Source: Hippophae tibetana
Lineage: Eukaryota > Streptophyta > Magnoliopsida > Rosales > Elaeagnaceae
Length of the DNA stretch: 64,000 bases
Assembly (NCBI GenBank): GCA_037013495.1
Contig: CM072806.1
Span: 25,608,001 to 25,672,000, forward strand
Direction of reading: 5' to 3'
In this document: piece after piece, positions 45,429 to 57,680 of the stretch
How positions within the stretch are numbered: position 1 is the stretch's first letter
Layout of the letters: each line of letters begins with the position of its first letter
Made by a program: the position numbers and the translations under genes
Notes under the pieces: model-generated
Database searches by the model: none
What the model was told of the DNA's origin: nothing
The model's input: only the letters and a program-made list of their open reading frames with translations

Positions 45429-45725
45429 TTAATAAAATAATAGTAGTAAACAAGTGTTATCTTTTAAGTTAAAAAATAGTACCACGTCAAAATTTAGAAC
45501 AACGTGAATCGACAGCCAAGTCACATACTGTCCAACCGCCTCTTGGACTGTGGTAGCATCAGAAGGCACATGTAGTGGACAATCATGAAACAATGATTGA
45601 TCAATTACTATTCTCCAATGATTAGGAAAATATTGATTATGAATCATCCGATCATCGCTCAATTGTTGTACCATTCCAATAGCAACAAAGTTCGTTGACG
45701 AAGGATGTTTCAACAAACATTTCAT
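45429..45725 (-). pseudogene. Middle exon of the CACTA second gene
   Basis: A 98-codon ORF with HPSSTNFVAIGMVQQLSDDRMIHNQYFPNHWR and ATTVQEAVGQYVTWL. The second motif lies at the expected junction with the Ulp1 part. The last residues (VVLFFNLKDNT on) probably run into an intron. The truncated CACTA copy starts within sequence matching its 3' side. Confidence 0.55.
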
Positions 45726-45813
45726 ATTCTGTAAAAACTTTAAGTGTTATATATAAAAAAATAAAACATATAATAAGAAATTAAAATAATAGATTATATA
45801 TATACACCATAAA

Positions 45814-46335
45814 TTAAAATCTTATCACATATGATTCATCAAATAGAAGAGGACTCCTATGTGGGGTAGCTATTGGATGCATATTCTCACCAAAACTTTC
45901 ATCATGGTTTGATTGATGGCAAGAATGCGTAGATTGCATTGGAGAAAATGAACCACTACTTGATTGCATATGCATTCTTGGAATATAGAGTGGACCAATA
46001 GGATGACTATATCCCATATTGGATGTAGTTTGATCGCAATGAGATTGCGTGGGTGGCATGGCTGGCATGGATGGTGGCCTACCTGTCATGGATGGTAGCA
46101 TGCCTAGCATAGATGGTGGCATGCCTGGCATGGATGGTTGCATGCTTGGCCAATATGGCATGCCATGGCTGTAGAATGATGTCATGCCTAACATGTGTTG
46201 TGATTGATATTCTTTTAGAGTGGGAATCTCACTTAACACTGAGGTCTTGAAGAAGTTGAATTCTTCTTCAATTTTAGTGTACTTCTCCTTACTGACCGTC
46301 TGAGGCTTTTGTTTTGGAATGTTAAAATACTCCAT
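45814..46335 (-). CDS. Met-Pro-Ser repeat exon of the CACTA second gene
   Basis: A 173-codon ORF. Residues about 1-45 are charged and may form a coiled coil. Residues about 55-95 are an imperfect repeat of G-M-P-P-S-M units, then a Ser/His/Gln-rich tail. The context suggests an exon of a TNPA-like or transposase-24-like protein with Ulp1 further downstream. Function unknown. Confidence 0.5.
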   Translation of the reverse strand: MEYFNIPKQKPQTVSKEKYTKIEEEFNFFKTSVLSEIPTLKEYQSQHMLGMTSFYSHGMPYWPSMQPSMPGMPPSMLGMLPSMTGRPPSMPAMPPTQSHCDQTTSNMGYSHPIGPLYIPRMHMQSSSGSFSPMQSTHSCHQSNHDESFGENMHPIATPHRSPLLFDESYVIRF

Positions 46336-46947
46336 ATAACCATCATATTGGCTACCTCCCCTAACACGACCAGGATGGTCGCGTCCGAATGCATGATATA
46401 GAACATCTCTCCCAGGCTCTTTGATTATTTCACCCCTGGATATTTGTTCTTGAACGACTCTCTACAAATAATAAAGCACACAAACATATCATTCATTATT
46501 ACATCAATTATTAAAAATCATTAAGACTTTTTATCAACCGAAATTACTAACCAACGTATTTAGTTATTCTTCTCTTCGCTTAGTCATCGGTCTTCAATTC
46601 TTCATTTTGGGAGTCTTTATTTCTATGTACAATTCAGTTCGGGTAGCAGGTCTACCCAATTCAGCTTCCTACATAAATTATGAAAAATTTATTAACAATA
46701 ACATGAAATTAAATTGAGGAAAATAAATATAAAAATATTTATAAATTAACACAAATTAATAATATCATTCTATATCTAACTTCAGGATTTGAAGACCTCC
46801 CAGTACGATTAGGAAGAATGTTATGCATTTGTATATTCGAATGTTCTTCCCTAATAATTTGAAATTCATTTGAACGTCTATAATCCACAAAGTATTTCCA
46901 AACTTGAGGTGTAATCTAGATGTGTCCTTCAGGGATTTTGTAGAGCT

Positions 46948-47463
46948 TTACCTCATCAAGTGGTTCAAAATATGGAAACACATAATTTCCTTCCATGCCT
47001 TATTTGCAATCTTATAACACTTAAGTTTCCAATTGTCATCGACTTTGTAATGATTCTGTAAAAACACAGTACAAAAGATTAGATATAATATAAAAAATAT
47101 ATAATATATGCAATTAATTATAAAATATAAGAGACTTACATAAATGGTTATCCATATTTTGAACTTTTTTTCATGGTCAACCTGAGACCAATCATTTATA
47201 TTGATTGGTATACTAGACTTCGCAAGTTGACCAATAGAGGATTTCAATTGTTGGCCATTTTCCCCTATTGGATTACCAATAGCATCAAATAGCACATGTA
47301 TTCTATCATCTGGGTTAAGTGAAGCATCAGGTATATTCGCACAACCCCTTCTTTTCAAATACCCCAATGGATCATTTGGATCTACAAGCTCTTTTACCCA
47401 AGAATCCATGAAATATCTGCAAACAATGAAGAAATATAAATTAATTAACAATTTTAGGAACAT
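46948..47463 (-). pseudogene. N-terminal part of the CACTA second gene
   Basis: The ORF contains FMDSWVKELVDPNDPLGYLKRRG, then DRIHVLFDAIGNPIGENGQQLKSSIGQLAKS and WSQVDHEKKFKIW, and later HYKVDDNWKLKCYKIANKAWKE. The middle hydrophobic segment (IYVSLLYFIINC) is a translated intron. The pattern resembles plant transposase_24 (Ptta/En/Spm) proteins. The first residues likely precede the true start, so MDSW is a better start. Confidence 0.55.
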
Positions 47464-47675
47464 ACATATATATAAGAGTTATTACAACAATATAGAACAT
47501 ATGTTATATTTAATTAGGTTGTTGATTGTATACATATATTCCTTCATAATCACTTCGAGCCCATGACGAAGAATCGTCATCATCAACTAGATCATCACAT
47601 ACATTAGGAAATTTATTTGAGAAATTACTAATATTGGTTAATGTATCAAGCATAGGGTTGTCATCTTCTAAAGTA

Positions 47676-50600
47676 TCACAATGCTAAAACTCTTTTTGTT
47701 AACACAACAGACCATTTTGTGTCAATTTCATCGCTCACGTAAAATACTTGTTTTGCATGAAGTGCTAACGTGAAAGGATCATTAGTGTGACTTATCTTGG
47801 ATAAATTTACAAGGGTAAATCCAAAATCATCTATTTTACATCCAACATTGATAACATCTTCGACCCAATCACACAAGAAAACTGTTTCATGAAAGACCTC
47901 ATAATCCAATTGCCAAATCTCTTGTATTGTACCATAATATGTTCTATCAGAAAGTACAAGATTAGCATCTTTTGAACTGGAAAATTGCATAGTTTGTGCA
48001 ACCATTTTCACACCACTATTTTGATTTACTCGGACTTTGTCCCTAACTTGAGTTGTAAACCTCGATCCATTTATTATGAAACTATAAAATGATTTGACAT
48101 CAAATTTTGGCCCATGTGCAAGCCATTGTAAACTTTCTGATATTTTATGATTGGGTTTCTTAAGTTCATCTTGAATCTATGTATACAAAAATATGAAATG
48201 TGTTCAGAGAAAAGTTTTAAAACATTGAATAGATCTACGAACAAATATGCATGAATTTTTTTTTTGTGACACTTACATGGTTGCAAAACCAATTAATAAG
48301 CTCTCGCTTATGTTCATCTACAACCAATTTTCTCCTCATTTTTTTATAACGAGCATGAATCTTCAATAAGTTTAAATGCATCATGTAATGTTATTAAATA
48401 TATATGAAGTATATATCATCATTAATAGTTAAATAAATTTAAAAATGATTTTTTCATAAATGGAAAGGTTGAACATCACTTACTCTATGTACGGTTGTGC
48501 CTCATTATTATTTACCAAAATGATTCTGTGTGCTTTTTCCCATCGAGTACTATCAATAAACAATTTCTTACTTCCACCAAGAATAGGGTTACCTACTTGG
48601 ATCATGTGATGTTCTAAGAACAACTTATGCGTAGGATTCCCAATTTTAGTGCAACCACTAAAGTATTCATAACAAAACTCAACGACCTCTTCAGTAATAT
48701 AGTGTTCCACCATGCATCCTTCAGGTCGATTTCTATTATTTACATATCTTTTAAGGACTTGCATATATCTCTCAAAAGGATACATCCACCTTAAGTAAGT
48801 AGGACCACACAATTGAACCTTTCGAACTAAATGAACACAAAAGTGAATCATTATATCAAAGAAAGAAAGAGGAAAATATTGTTCAATTAGACACAAAGTC
48901 TCTATAACATCTTTCTGTAAAGAATGTAACTTTCCAATTGATATAGATTTCTTGCATATTGTATGAAGAATGAATAAATCCGAATTATTGATAATCGAAC
49001 ATGTTTTGGAAGAATTGATATAATAGCAACTAGTAATAACTATTGCATTAAGATATGACAGTCATGTGATTTCAATCCATAAAGTTTCTTATGTTGGATG
49101 AGTAACCATTAAGAAATTTCACACCCTTCAAACATTTAAAAAACACATCCTTCTCTTTTGTTGATATTGTATATGATACTAGTGGTAAGTATGTTTGATT
49201 CTTATCATTTTCCACCCTTGGTTCCAATTTAGATCATATGCCTAGTTTCTTTAAATCCAGTCTTGCTTTAATTTCATCCTATGTTTTTCCAGGTATATTA
49301 AGTAAAGTACCAATCAAACTCTCATATACATTTTTCTTAATGTGCATGATATTTAAGATGTGACGAATGTGTAGGTCTTTCCAATAAGGTAATTCCCAAA
49401 ATATTGATTTTTTATTCCAACAACCATGGTAAGTCGGTTCAAACTCTTTTTCATTTTTACCCATTTCATTAGTTGACCTCTTTCGTTTCCCTACCTTAGT
49501 GAGTTTTTTTTCATCTTTCCATATCGTTTGCAAAGGTCAGGTTGCATGATCATGATCTTTTTCACCATCGAATGGTTTCTTTTGGTATCTAAACTTGTGT
49601 CCAGATGGAAAAAATCTTCTATGTCTTATATAAGACATCTTTCATCCGTGAACAAGATAAGATGTAAAAGTTCCATAACTACATATAGGGCATCCCTTGT
49701 AACCTTTTGTTGCATGTCCTGATAAATTTCCATAGGCAGGAAAATAATTAATTGTCCATAAAAAGACCCCCTTCAAGTTAAAGTGTTCTTCTTTATGTGC
49801 ATCGTAAACATTTACACCATCATTCCACGACATCTTTAAATCATCTATCAGAGACTACAAATATACATCAATATCAATACCAGGTTGTTTCGGTCCTGAG
49901 ATCAATAATGTTAACATCATAAATTTTCTTTTCATACAAAACCAGGGAGGAAGGTTGTATGTTACCATAATTACTATCCAACAACTATATCTACTACTAA
50001 GGGAACTATGTTGATTAATTCCATCAGTAGCAATGGAAAGATGAAGATTAGACGGATTAGATGAAAATTGAGGAGATAAATTATCTACTACTTTCCAATT
50101 TGGAGAAAAACAAGGATGACGTAGCACCCCATCATCAGATCGATTATCTGAATGCCAAGTCAACATCTTTGATGTATCTTTACTATTGAATAACCTTTGA
50201 AAGCGAGGAATCAGAGGAAAGTACCAAAGAACCTTTGCAGGTACACCTTTCTTATGTGTTGTCTCATTTGTACCATGCTTCCATATCGATTGTTTACACA
50301 TTGGACACTCATCTAATGTCTCATATTCTTTTCTATAAATAATGCAATAATTTGGACAAGCGTTAATCTTATGATATTCCATGCCAAATCGACTAAGAGA
50401 TTTCTTCACTTTATACATTGAAGATGGCAATTCAATACCCGCAGGAAACATATTGACTAGTAGATTTAGTAATTCTGTGAATCTCTTGTCAGAAAAATCA
50501 TGTTTTGCCTTCACATTGTACAAATGAACTAATCTCGACATTTTAGTATATTTTTTGCATTTTGGATACAACGGTTTTTTAGCATCTTCTATAAGTTTTT

Positions 50601-50898
50601 TAAAGGTTTTGGGATCATCCTCGCGTAGTTCATCTTTAACACCATGAAACATTTTTTCTGTCTGTACAGTATGATAAGATGTATTTAATCCACTCACATT
50701 CTTATTTATCTCTTCCCCGTGAGTATTATCAATATTTTCTCCATGATAATACCAACATTTATAGCTCAAAAGAATACCATTACGGATAAGGTGATACTTA
50801 ATCCCGTCAAATTCATTAAATTGCTCATTTTTACATTTAACACATGGGCATCGAATCATACTAGTTCCAGTATAACTATTTCTAGAAGCAAATACCAT
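47676..50898 (-). pseudogene. TNP2-type CACTA transposase, decayed
   Basis: Minus-strand pieces occur in TNP2 order. 50898-49855 has the N-terminal transposase-associated domain (RCPCVKCKN) and the start of the transposase-21 core (YEFLDECPMC-like, DGVLRHPCFSPNWK). 49833-49642 has WTINYFPAYGNLSGHATKGYKGCPIC. 49533-49279 has WELPYWKDLHIRHILNIMHI and IGTLLNIPGKT. 48896-48480 matches DUF4218 (FFDIMIHF, RWMYPFERYM). 48011-47676 matches DUF4216. TAG at 49852-49854 and several further stops or shifts break the frame, so no full transposase is made. Confidence 0.85.
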
Positions 50899-51589
50899 GA
50901 AACTTTAAACTCCAAAAATAGTCATGTTCAATTCTACACTTTGACATCCAAGATTTGTCAATTTTCTATTAATGACATTAATTAAGCATATTAATTAATT
51001 ATGTATCCAATGAATATATTTCAAGTATTATTATATATAAATTCCTTAATTATTAGAATATATATCAAAACATACATAATACAAAATAGTTATCATTTTA
51101 ATCATTTTACAAATGTATTACTTTTACTTAATAAAATATTATAATCCACGTAAGGTAAATATTATAATCATCAAACCCACAACATTCAGATATTATTTTC
51201 AGAGAAAATAAGCTAAACATATAATAACATGCATAATAAAAAACATACATAAATCAAAAATTTATGCAAAAAAAAAAAATTGAATAATAAGGTGCAAAAT
51301 TAATAGAAATACTTACAAGAATGTTATGAAGTGACTAAATGAAGGAAATGAGGAAGAAAATGGTGTTTTGTAAGTGACAATAAGTGAAAAAATGGTAGAT
51401 CTGAAAGATAATGAGAAGAGGAATATAACCCATAAAACGGTGTTGCAAATGGTGGTCAGAGGTGGCCGGAAATTGAGAAATAAGGTTGGGTGAGCTCGAT
51501 TTTGGGAGAAATGGAGAAGAGAAATGAATTTTTTTTGAGTTTCTATAGTGGAGAAGAGAATCGAATGGTAATATTACTTGGCTAGCTTC

Positions 51590-52129
51590 GGTTTGCCGCG
51601 TCAACCGACGCTATCCACGCAATTTACATAAAGATATATTTTACATATGTATATAAATTTAAATATGGAAACAAATAAACAAAATTATATTATTTTAAAA
51701 ACTAATTGTCTAAAAAAAGAAAAACATTATACTATATATATATATATATATATATCCAACTTAAATTTTAAAGAGTCAAGTAAAATAATAATTGACCTAA
51801 AAAAATTTAAATTATAAACTGCATACATTTTTTAATTTAAAAATACACGTAGGACATAGCATCGGTTGACGTGGTGAACCGACGCTATCCACGTTTGTAG
51901 CGTCGGTTCGTCACGTCAACTGATGCTATCCACGTAGGATGTAGCATCGGTTGACATGGAGAACCGATGCTATCCATGTGTGTAGCATTGGTTCTCCACA
52001 TCAATCGATGTTATGTCCTACGTGGATAGCATCGGTTCTACACTGAATCGAGTTTAAATTCATTATAAGTCAGGTTTTTCCAAAAGCCAACTTTACATAG
52101 TGACTTAAATACCCCTTTTTGTAGTAGTG
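51590..52129. repeat. Right CACTA terminus with subterminal repeat array
   Basis: Motifs of the form AACCGACGCTATCCACG and its reverse CGTGGATAGCATCGGTT recur at about 51598, 51862-51900, 51900-51960, 51975 and 52020-52045 in both orientations, before the terminus at 52129. This array differs in sequence from the left end, which uses AAAGTCG motifs. Arrays of this sort bind the accessory protein TNPA in En/Spm (established); here it is inference. Confidence 0.8.
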
Positions 52130-52997
52130 TTAAGTGTAGAATTAATTAATACATCCAGTAAAGAGAAAATCAATTAAATAAATTTGTTTGATTACATGCA
52201 AGATGGTTAGGTCAACCAAAACCTAAATAACAAATGTACCCCTAATCATGCTAAAGATGATCAAAAAGTAATTTGGTAGGATAGGAGCCCTCAAATGCAA
52301 TGTGTTTGTATTTCAATTATTGGAAGTAGAATAAATAAAAGACTTATTTAATTATTCACATATGTTGTTTTATTCATTAAATAAAAAATGTATAAAATAT
52401 CTCATTATTCTTGTCTACCTAAACTCAACATATAGAAGTATATGGAAGAGGATTGAGATTAAATAAAATCAACTAAAAATCTGTGAAAAACAATTGAAGT
52501 CGAGATCTTCATATTGAGTGGCTAGTATGGACCATATCCATTTAGAATGGATTAATCTTGTTATGTGGTCCCTAATGTGGATAAATATACTTGAATGTAC
52601 TTTGTATCATATTAGATTATACCTGAATAGATTAGACTTGTTAGAAAATCTATAAAAGATTTGTTTATACTATAGCCATTTTGACATATTAATCGATTTC
52701 CAATTACAAAATTATCATAATCCTGAGTACTATAAATGACCCATTTGACTTATTCTACAATGCATGTACTGGTTGGCTAAAATTCCTTATGTCTTGGTAT
52801 GATGTTGTTGCACTTTCTTAGGAGGTTATCTCACAAGATTGGAATTATACTCCATTTATATCATATGTTAGATAGAAGTCCTAATATGCCCAAAACGAGC
52901 AAACAAATATTATTTTGTTGTAGAATATTAGTAATACAATTTAGGCTAAGAATAGGGGAAACCTAAGATCTATGACTACAATTAAGAAACTTCTAAT
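52130..52997. other. Unassigned sequence right of the CACTA element
   Basis: No ORF. The stretch 52700-52880 repeats the 42585-42740 segment (GGTATGATGTTGTTGCACTT versus GGTGTGATGTTGTTGCACTT). Confidence 0.45.
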
Positions 52998-53775
52998 TGT
53001 TGTGTGTTTTACAACACACAAAAAACGTGCAAGCATACACAGTCACAAGTAATAAATTTGATAAGTAAGTTATCATTCCCACGGAGATTTGTTACTATAG
53101 TTTGTTGAGTACTAAAATTATCTCTCTCTGATTTTATCCAAAACGCTCGTTGATTGTAACAAATTTAAGAAAAGAGTTTAAAAACAAAATAAAAGAAATC
53201 TAGGATTGCAATTTTTCACCAAATTAATCAACTCAAATCATTTTATTTTCTTTTGATTTATAGTTTATAGTACATTTAATTTATCAACCGAAAACTTCTA
53301 ATTTTATTCATACATCTCTTCCGAGCTCCGTACAAACACACCTCGTTAAATTAATTCACTATATCTCTATGAGAATTAAATTCACCGAGATTCATTACGT
53401 TCTAAGTTTTCAAATGGCCACACATACAATTAGGGTATATTCCTATCCTTCATCATACATGTCATTCTATTTACGAGCAATATACACACAAATGTCTCTT
53501 CCAAGTTTATTTATGTGCCACGGATCGTTTTGATAAGATTTGTAAATAATCAAAAAGCATTAAGCACAAAATAGAACGAACAAATCGAACGTCTTATAAA
53601 TCTATCAAAAATAATTAAAATAAAAGCTTCATAAATTAAGATCAAATGCAACCCTAGAAAAATTAAATTACTTCATAAAATTAAATTAAAAATTACAACA
53701 GATTCAGAAAAATAAGATGAAGAAGAAGGAAAATTAAAACAACACTTAGAACAAATATTTGGCACACGCAACACA
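52998..53775. repeat. Truncated LTR of the 28924-30896 family
   Basis: It begins TGTTGTGTGTTTTACAACAC and follows 28924-29700 closely (GCAAGCATACACAGTCACAA; TTTGTTGAGTACTAAAATTA). The start holds a small palindrome GTGTGTTTTACAACACAC-like. It breaks off near 53775. A 23-bp direct repeat (53768-53790 and 53812-53834) marks the junction with copia element 2. Confidence 0.78.
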
Positions 53776-53789
53776 CGAATAGAGCTATG

Positions 53790-54669
53790 TCAAAAAATGC
53801 AACCATAGCAAGCAACACACGAATAGAGCTATGTTTCGCAGAAATGAAGCTTCCCAGTTTTCTGACCACATAGCAAATCTCGTTTGCCCAAAATAGACAT
53901 CCCTGCCTCACTCATATGCCCAAGTCGCATATGCCATAATCAAGTAGTGTCTGAATCTTGATCTGATGAGGATGAAACTGATACACTGCCAATAATAGTG
54001 CAACCCTGAAGCATATAGAGACCACGTGACAATTTCCCTTTAATAACAACAAGAGCACCCTTACTAACTTTTAAAACTCCATCTTCAGCTACATACTTGT
54101 AGCCTTATGAATCAAGAGTACCCAAAGATATCAAATTCTTTTTCAAATCTGGAACATGGCGAACATCTTTCAAAGTCCTAACAATACCATTATGCATCTT
54201 AATTCAGACAGTACCAATACCAACAACCTTGCAGGACATATTGTTTCCCATCAAGACAACACCCTCACCAATAGACTAATAAGAAGCAAACCAATCTCTA
54301 CTAGGGCACATATGGTAAGTGCAACCCAAATCAAGAATCCAAACATCTCCAACAGAACCAATAGATACTGATAGAACATTTTCACCATTGGAACCAGAAC
54401 TATCTGCAACACCAGCAACATCATTAGTACTAGAAGACGTTGTGGTAGATTTTCCTTTACAGTGCCCTTCCTGACGGCAATAGTTGCATTTATCTTTTCT
54501 TTTTCTAGATTTGGATCTAGATTTGCCTCTATTATTACTTATGCCTTTTTTCTTGATTTCTACCTCAGACAAATAAACCACTATTATTATCGTTGTTGCT
54601 TGTGGACACTTTTTTCTTCAACTCTCTAGAATTCAAAGCTGCTTTGACATCTTCCAAAGAAATAGTGTC
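53790..54669 (-). pseudogene. Copia element 2: zinc knuckle, protease, start of integrase
   Basis: Minus-strand translation gives SRSKSRKRKDKCNYCRQEGH, a CX2CX4H knuckle missing its last cysteine position. Then comes the protease VWILDLGCTYHMCPSRDWF, where copia usually has DSG. Then [28 protein letters not shown], and the pre-integrase [20 protein letters not shown]. The frame contains stops, and the rest of pol is missing at the LTR junction. Confidence 0.82.
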
Positions 54670-55167
54670 TCACCCATATAGCATAGTATTAACAAAATGT
54701 TCAAATGAATGAGGTAAAGAACTTAATAAAACTAAGGTTTGATCCTCATCATCAATCTTAACACCACCATTTTTCAGATCACGAATATTTTTTGTAAATT
54801 CATCAATATGATCGTGCAAAGGTGTACCTTCTAACATTCTGAATGTATACAAATGCTGCTTCAAATATAACCGACTGGTCAAAGACTTATTCATATACAA
54901 ATTTTCCAATTTAAGCCATAACCTAGCAGGAGATTCCTCATTACCAACTTTGCGTAATACCTCATCAGACAAGGATAATTGAATTGAACTGAGAGCATTT
55001 TCCATCAATGCATCTTTTTCTGCATCAGTCAATTTTTCTGGCAACTTATCCTTGCCTTCAAGTGTCTTAATGAGCCCTTCTTTAACTAATATAACCTGTA
55101 TCTTCATATGCCATAAAATGAAATCATTTCTACCATTGAATTTCTCAATTTCATATTTTGCCGCCAT
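54670..55167 (-). pseudogene. gag: Copia element 2 gag (UBN2 type)
   Basis: Start codon 55167-55165 (MAAKYEIEKFNGRNDF), chosen over the upstream in-frame ATG at 55203 because copia gags begin this way. The UBN2 gag core is uninterrupted: LWHMKIQVILVKEGL, ALSSIQLSLSDEVLR, LKQHLYTFRMLEG and SSLPHSFEHFVNTMLYG. It ends at TGA 54672-54670, where relatives continue with RDTISLEDVK. The following codons do continue that motif, so the stop is a mutation. Confidence 0.85.
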
Positions 55168-55299
55168 GATAGAAAACCCAATATTAAATAAACAAAAGCA
55201 CAACCCAAAAAATATGAAACCAATAGGATAATCAGAAGCTCAAAATAAATCCAAAAGAGAAAACTTGATCAGTTCCAATAAATAGCATAATAACCCAAT

Positions 55300-55317
55300 G
55301 CTCTGATATCAATCTAT
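55300..55317 (-). promoter_or_regulatory. Primer binding site of copia element 2
   Basis: On the minus strand TGATATCAGAGC differs by one base from the usual TGGTATCAGAGC and lies a few bases after the LTR end ATTTACA. Confidence 0.65.
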
Positions 55318-55969
55318 TGTAAATTAGCACTTGCAGAAGCGAGCCTTGGGTCCAATTTTGGTTTCACAAATTAATAATAATGGATAACAGCAAAATAATA
55401 AGCAGTAAAAAAATAAATGGCATACAATATTTAAGTGGTTCAACTTTTCAATGTGAAAAGTCTACTCCACTGACGACGACACACCGAGGTAAAATCCACT
55501 AATTATCAAATGGAGATACAAACACCAATTTCCAGAGCGCTTCACAAATTATACCAAAATCCAAAATCAACTCACAAAATATCCCCTCTAATTTACTGGT
55601 AATATATAGCAAGATAAATTAACAAACTTGCTATTAAATCAAAATAGTACCGTACAAATGAGATGGAATATAATTGGAAACAGTGGGGACATGAAACTGT
55701 GGAAGAAAACAGCAAGTGAAATTTTTCTTCTTCTTCTTCCCAATTGGCGCAGCTGCTATCTCCCTTCTCTGTAGTTTTTCTTTTCCTTTATTCTTTCCAG
55801 TGGCGCAGTTTCTTTCTGCTCTCTGTTTTATTTTTTTCGGCTGCTGCTATTGTCCAATGCAGCAAGGGAAACATACTTATATATATAAGAGGGGTAAGGG
55901 TTTAATTAGGTAGGTTTGGGCTTTGGGCTAATTTCAGTTTTGGGCCAAACAAATAACACATCATACACA
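55318..55969 (-). repeat. 5' LTR of copia element 2
   Basis: About 650 bp next to the PBS. On the minus strand it would start TGTGTATGATGTGTT (right edge about 55963-55969) and contains TATATATAA near 55885. The left edge ends ...TTTACA. No second LTR is present, so the TSD cannot be tested. Confidence 0.55.
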
Positions 55970-56450
55970 CGATCATGTATACTTTTAGAAGAAAGTTTTA
56001 CCCATTCTACATTGTGATGATAGTGCATAATCCATTGAGATTGATAGTGATTAAATGGAATACAGTAGTGGCAATCAGAGTAATTAAACTGAGAGGAGGA
56101 AGATGATGATCTTTTAGAACTACTCATAGAGTACCTAGGGCACTGTTTGGTAGGTTGTCCAGTAGTACTACAAAGGTAGTACAACATGTAGAGGAGTTAG
56201 AGAAATGATGTCTCTAATATTGAGGAGTAGCATGAGGATAAGATGAGGGAGAATCAATACTAATACTAAATCGCACAGGAGAATAAGTAGTCAATATCAC
56301 ACAATGAGATCTCAAATGGTCACATTCACCATAATGGTGAAAAATATGTATAAACTGAGGTAAGGGAAATATGCTACCAATGTGATGGTAGGAAGTAGCA
56401 TAAGGTGAAGTGCTCACTCTTTTGGACGATCCTAGTTGGGAAAATTTTAT
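55970..56450 (-). pseudogene. Remnant with two zinc-knuckle-like motifs
   Basis: Minus-strand ORFs (56417-56214 and 56187-55906) read HHYGECDHLRSHC and LYYLCSTTGQPTKQCPRYS, each resembling a CCHC knuckle that has lost residues. They suggest a decayed retroelement gag. The family is not clear. Confidence 0.35.
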
Positions 56451-57680
56451 AGAGTTACCTTTAAGGTAGCAACCATAGTCTTATCTTACGATCTTTGGAA
56501 AAGTAGAGACCTCTCCAACAAAGAACAACGCACATTGATGATCGAGTTCCTTGTTATTACTCAGAATTTTATTTAACTTTTTAGTTCCCGCATAAGCTTC
56601 TAAATTGTGCTTTTAGAGTTTTCAAAATCCTCTTCTAAAAATAACTATTTAGCTCTATAAGCTTTCATGAAGTCATCCTTGATGGATGCCCCTAAGAATC
56701 TGACAGAACAACCAAGTTTCTTAACTTTTTCTTGAAGTATAGTGAACTCCTCATCTTTCTCAGAAAGAGTATGTGTCAAATACTCTTTGTAAAATTCAAG
56801 AACAATCACATTCTTTCTAAGAAGGATGATCTGATCAATTTGATGTTATGATAAATCATGGCTAACACTCCTTTGATTTTCTTCCTTGACTCAAGTTTTT
56901 TCAAGTTCTCCTCAAGATTCTTCAATATGGACAAATTGGTGTTGCTTTCAACCAACATATCATTATACCATTTATATATGATCTTACATTTCTTTGAGAG
57001 ATGGTTTTTCTCTAGGTTGATTGAGTAATTTTTCATAGTAGCAACTTTCAGCTTTCTTAGCTCTTTATCCTTTTCTTCTAGGCTCTATAAAGACTTTTTA
57101 TGAGAATTTTTTAATTTGATATACTCCCTTAAAAGCATGTTATAAGTTTCTAAAATATCTTCTTGATCATCTTCATATTCTTTAGGAAACCTACCAAAAC
57201 TCAATCTTCAATAGACTTTGATTCCATAAAGGCAACAAAGTTATTCTCTTCCTTATCGATTCTTTAACTACTATCCAAAAGAGTAACCTTAAATTTCATT
57301 ACTCTTTTCCTAGAGTGATTCTTTTTGGAAAGACACTAGGTAGGTACGTGTCTAGGCTTTCCTTACTAAAAACACATTATTTGGTTAATGTGTGCCATAC
57401 TTTGATAATTGTCACCTTCATAAATAGAGCCTTTAATCTTCTCATTTTTTCTTGAGTCTCTCCTACTGGAGACTTTCCTTGTGGTCCCATTCAAAGAGTT
57501 CATCATTTTTTGAAAGAACTTTGCAAACTTATTGGCTAACTAGGTCATCGAATCTTTTAACTAGGCAAGAGTTGTCATCACTAGCCATAGATGTATATTT
57601 CTCTTTGCTGGTTTCACTACCTTTAGTGCACTTTAGAGCGAGGCTCTTTATCTTTTTAGCAACTACCACAACAACAAGAA
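56451..57680 (-). pseudogene. Decayed copia gag, Sire-like
   Basis: On the minus strand fragments read LANKFAKFFQKMMNSLNG (near 57530), a knuckle-like CF--GKPRHVPT near 57385-57340, and acidic/serine-rich and coiled-coil-like text with NNFVAFMESKSIED and, in ORF 57036-56806, NLEKNHLSKKCKIIYKWYNDML. Sire-type copia gags have a knuckle followed by a long acidic and coiled-coil tail. Multiple stops are present. The ORF 57452-57835 on the other strand is a shadow. Confidence 0.5.

Larger units (their letters stand above)
43061..52129 (-). mobile_element. Complete CACTA (En/Spm) DNA transposon, 9.1 kb
   Basis: The left end starts CACTACTACAAAAATGGG at 43061 and the right end finishes TTTTTGTAGTAGTG at 52129, a terminal inverted repeat of about 14 bp. 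TTA flanks both sides (43058-43060 and 52130-52132), the 3-bp TSD expected for CACTA elements. Minus-strand genes run from a TNP2-type transposase (from 50898) to a second gene with a Met-Pro-Ser repeat region and a Ulp1-like protease domain (to about 44150). Subterminal repeats occur at both ends. The transposase has several stops, so the copy is probably inactive. Confidence 0.93.
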
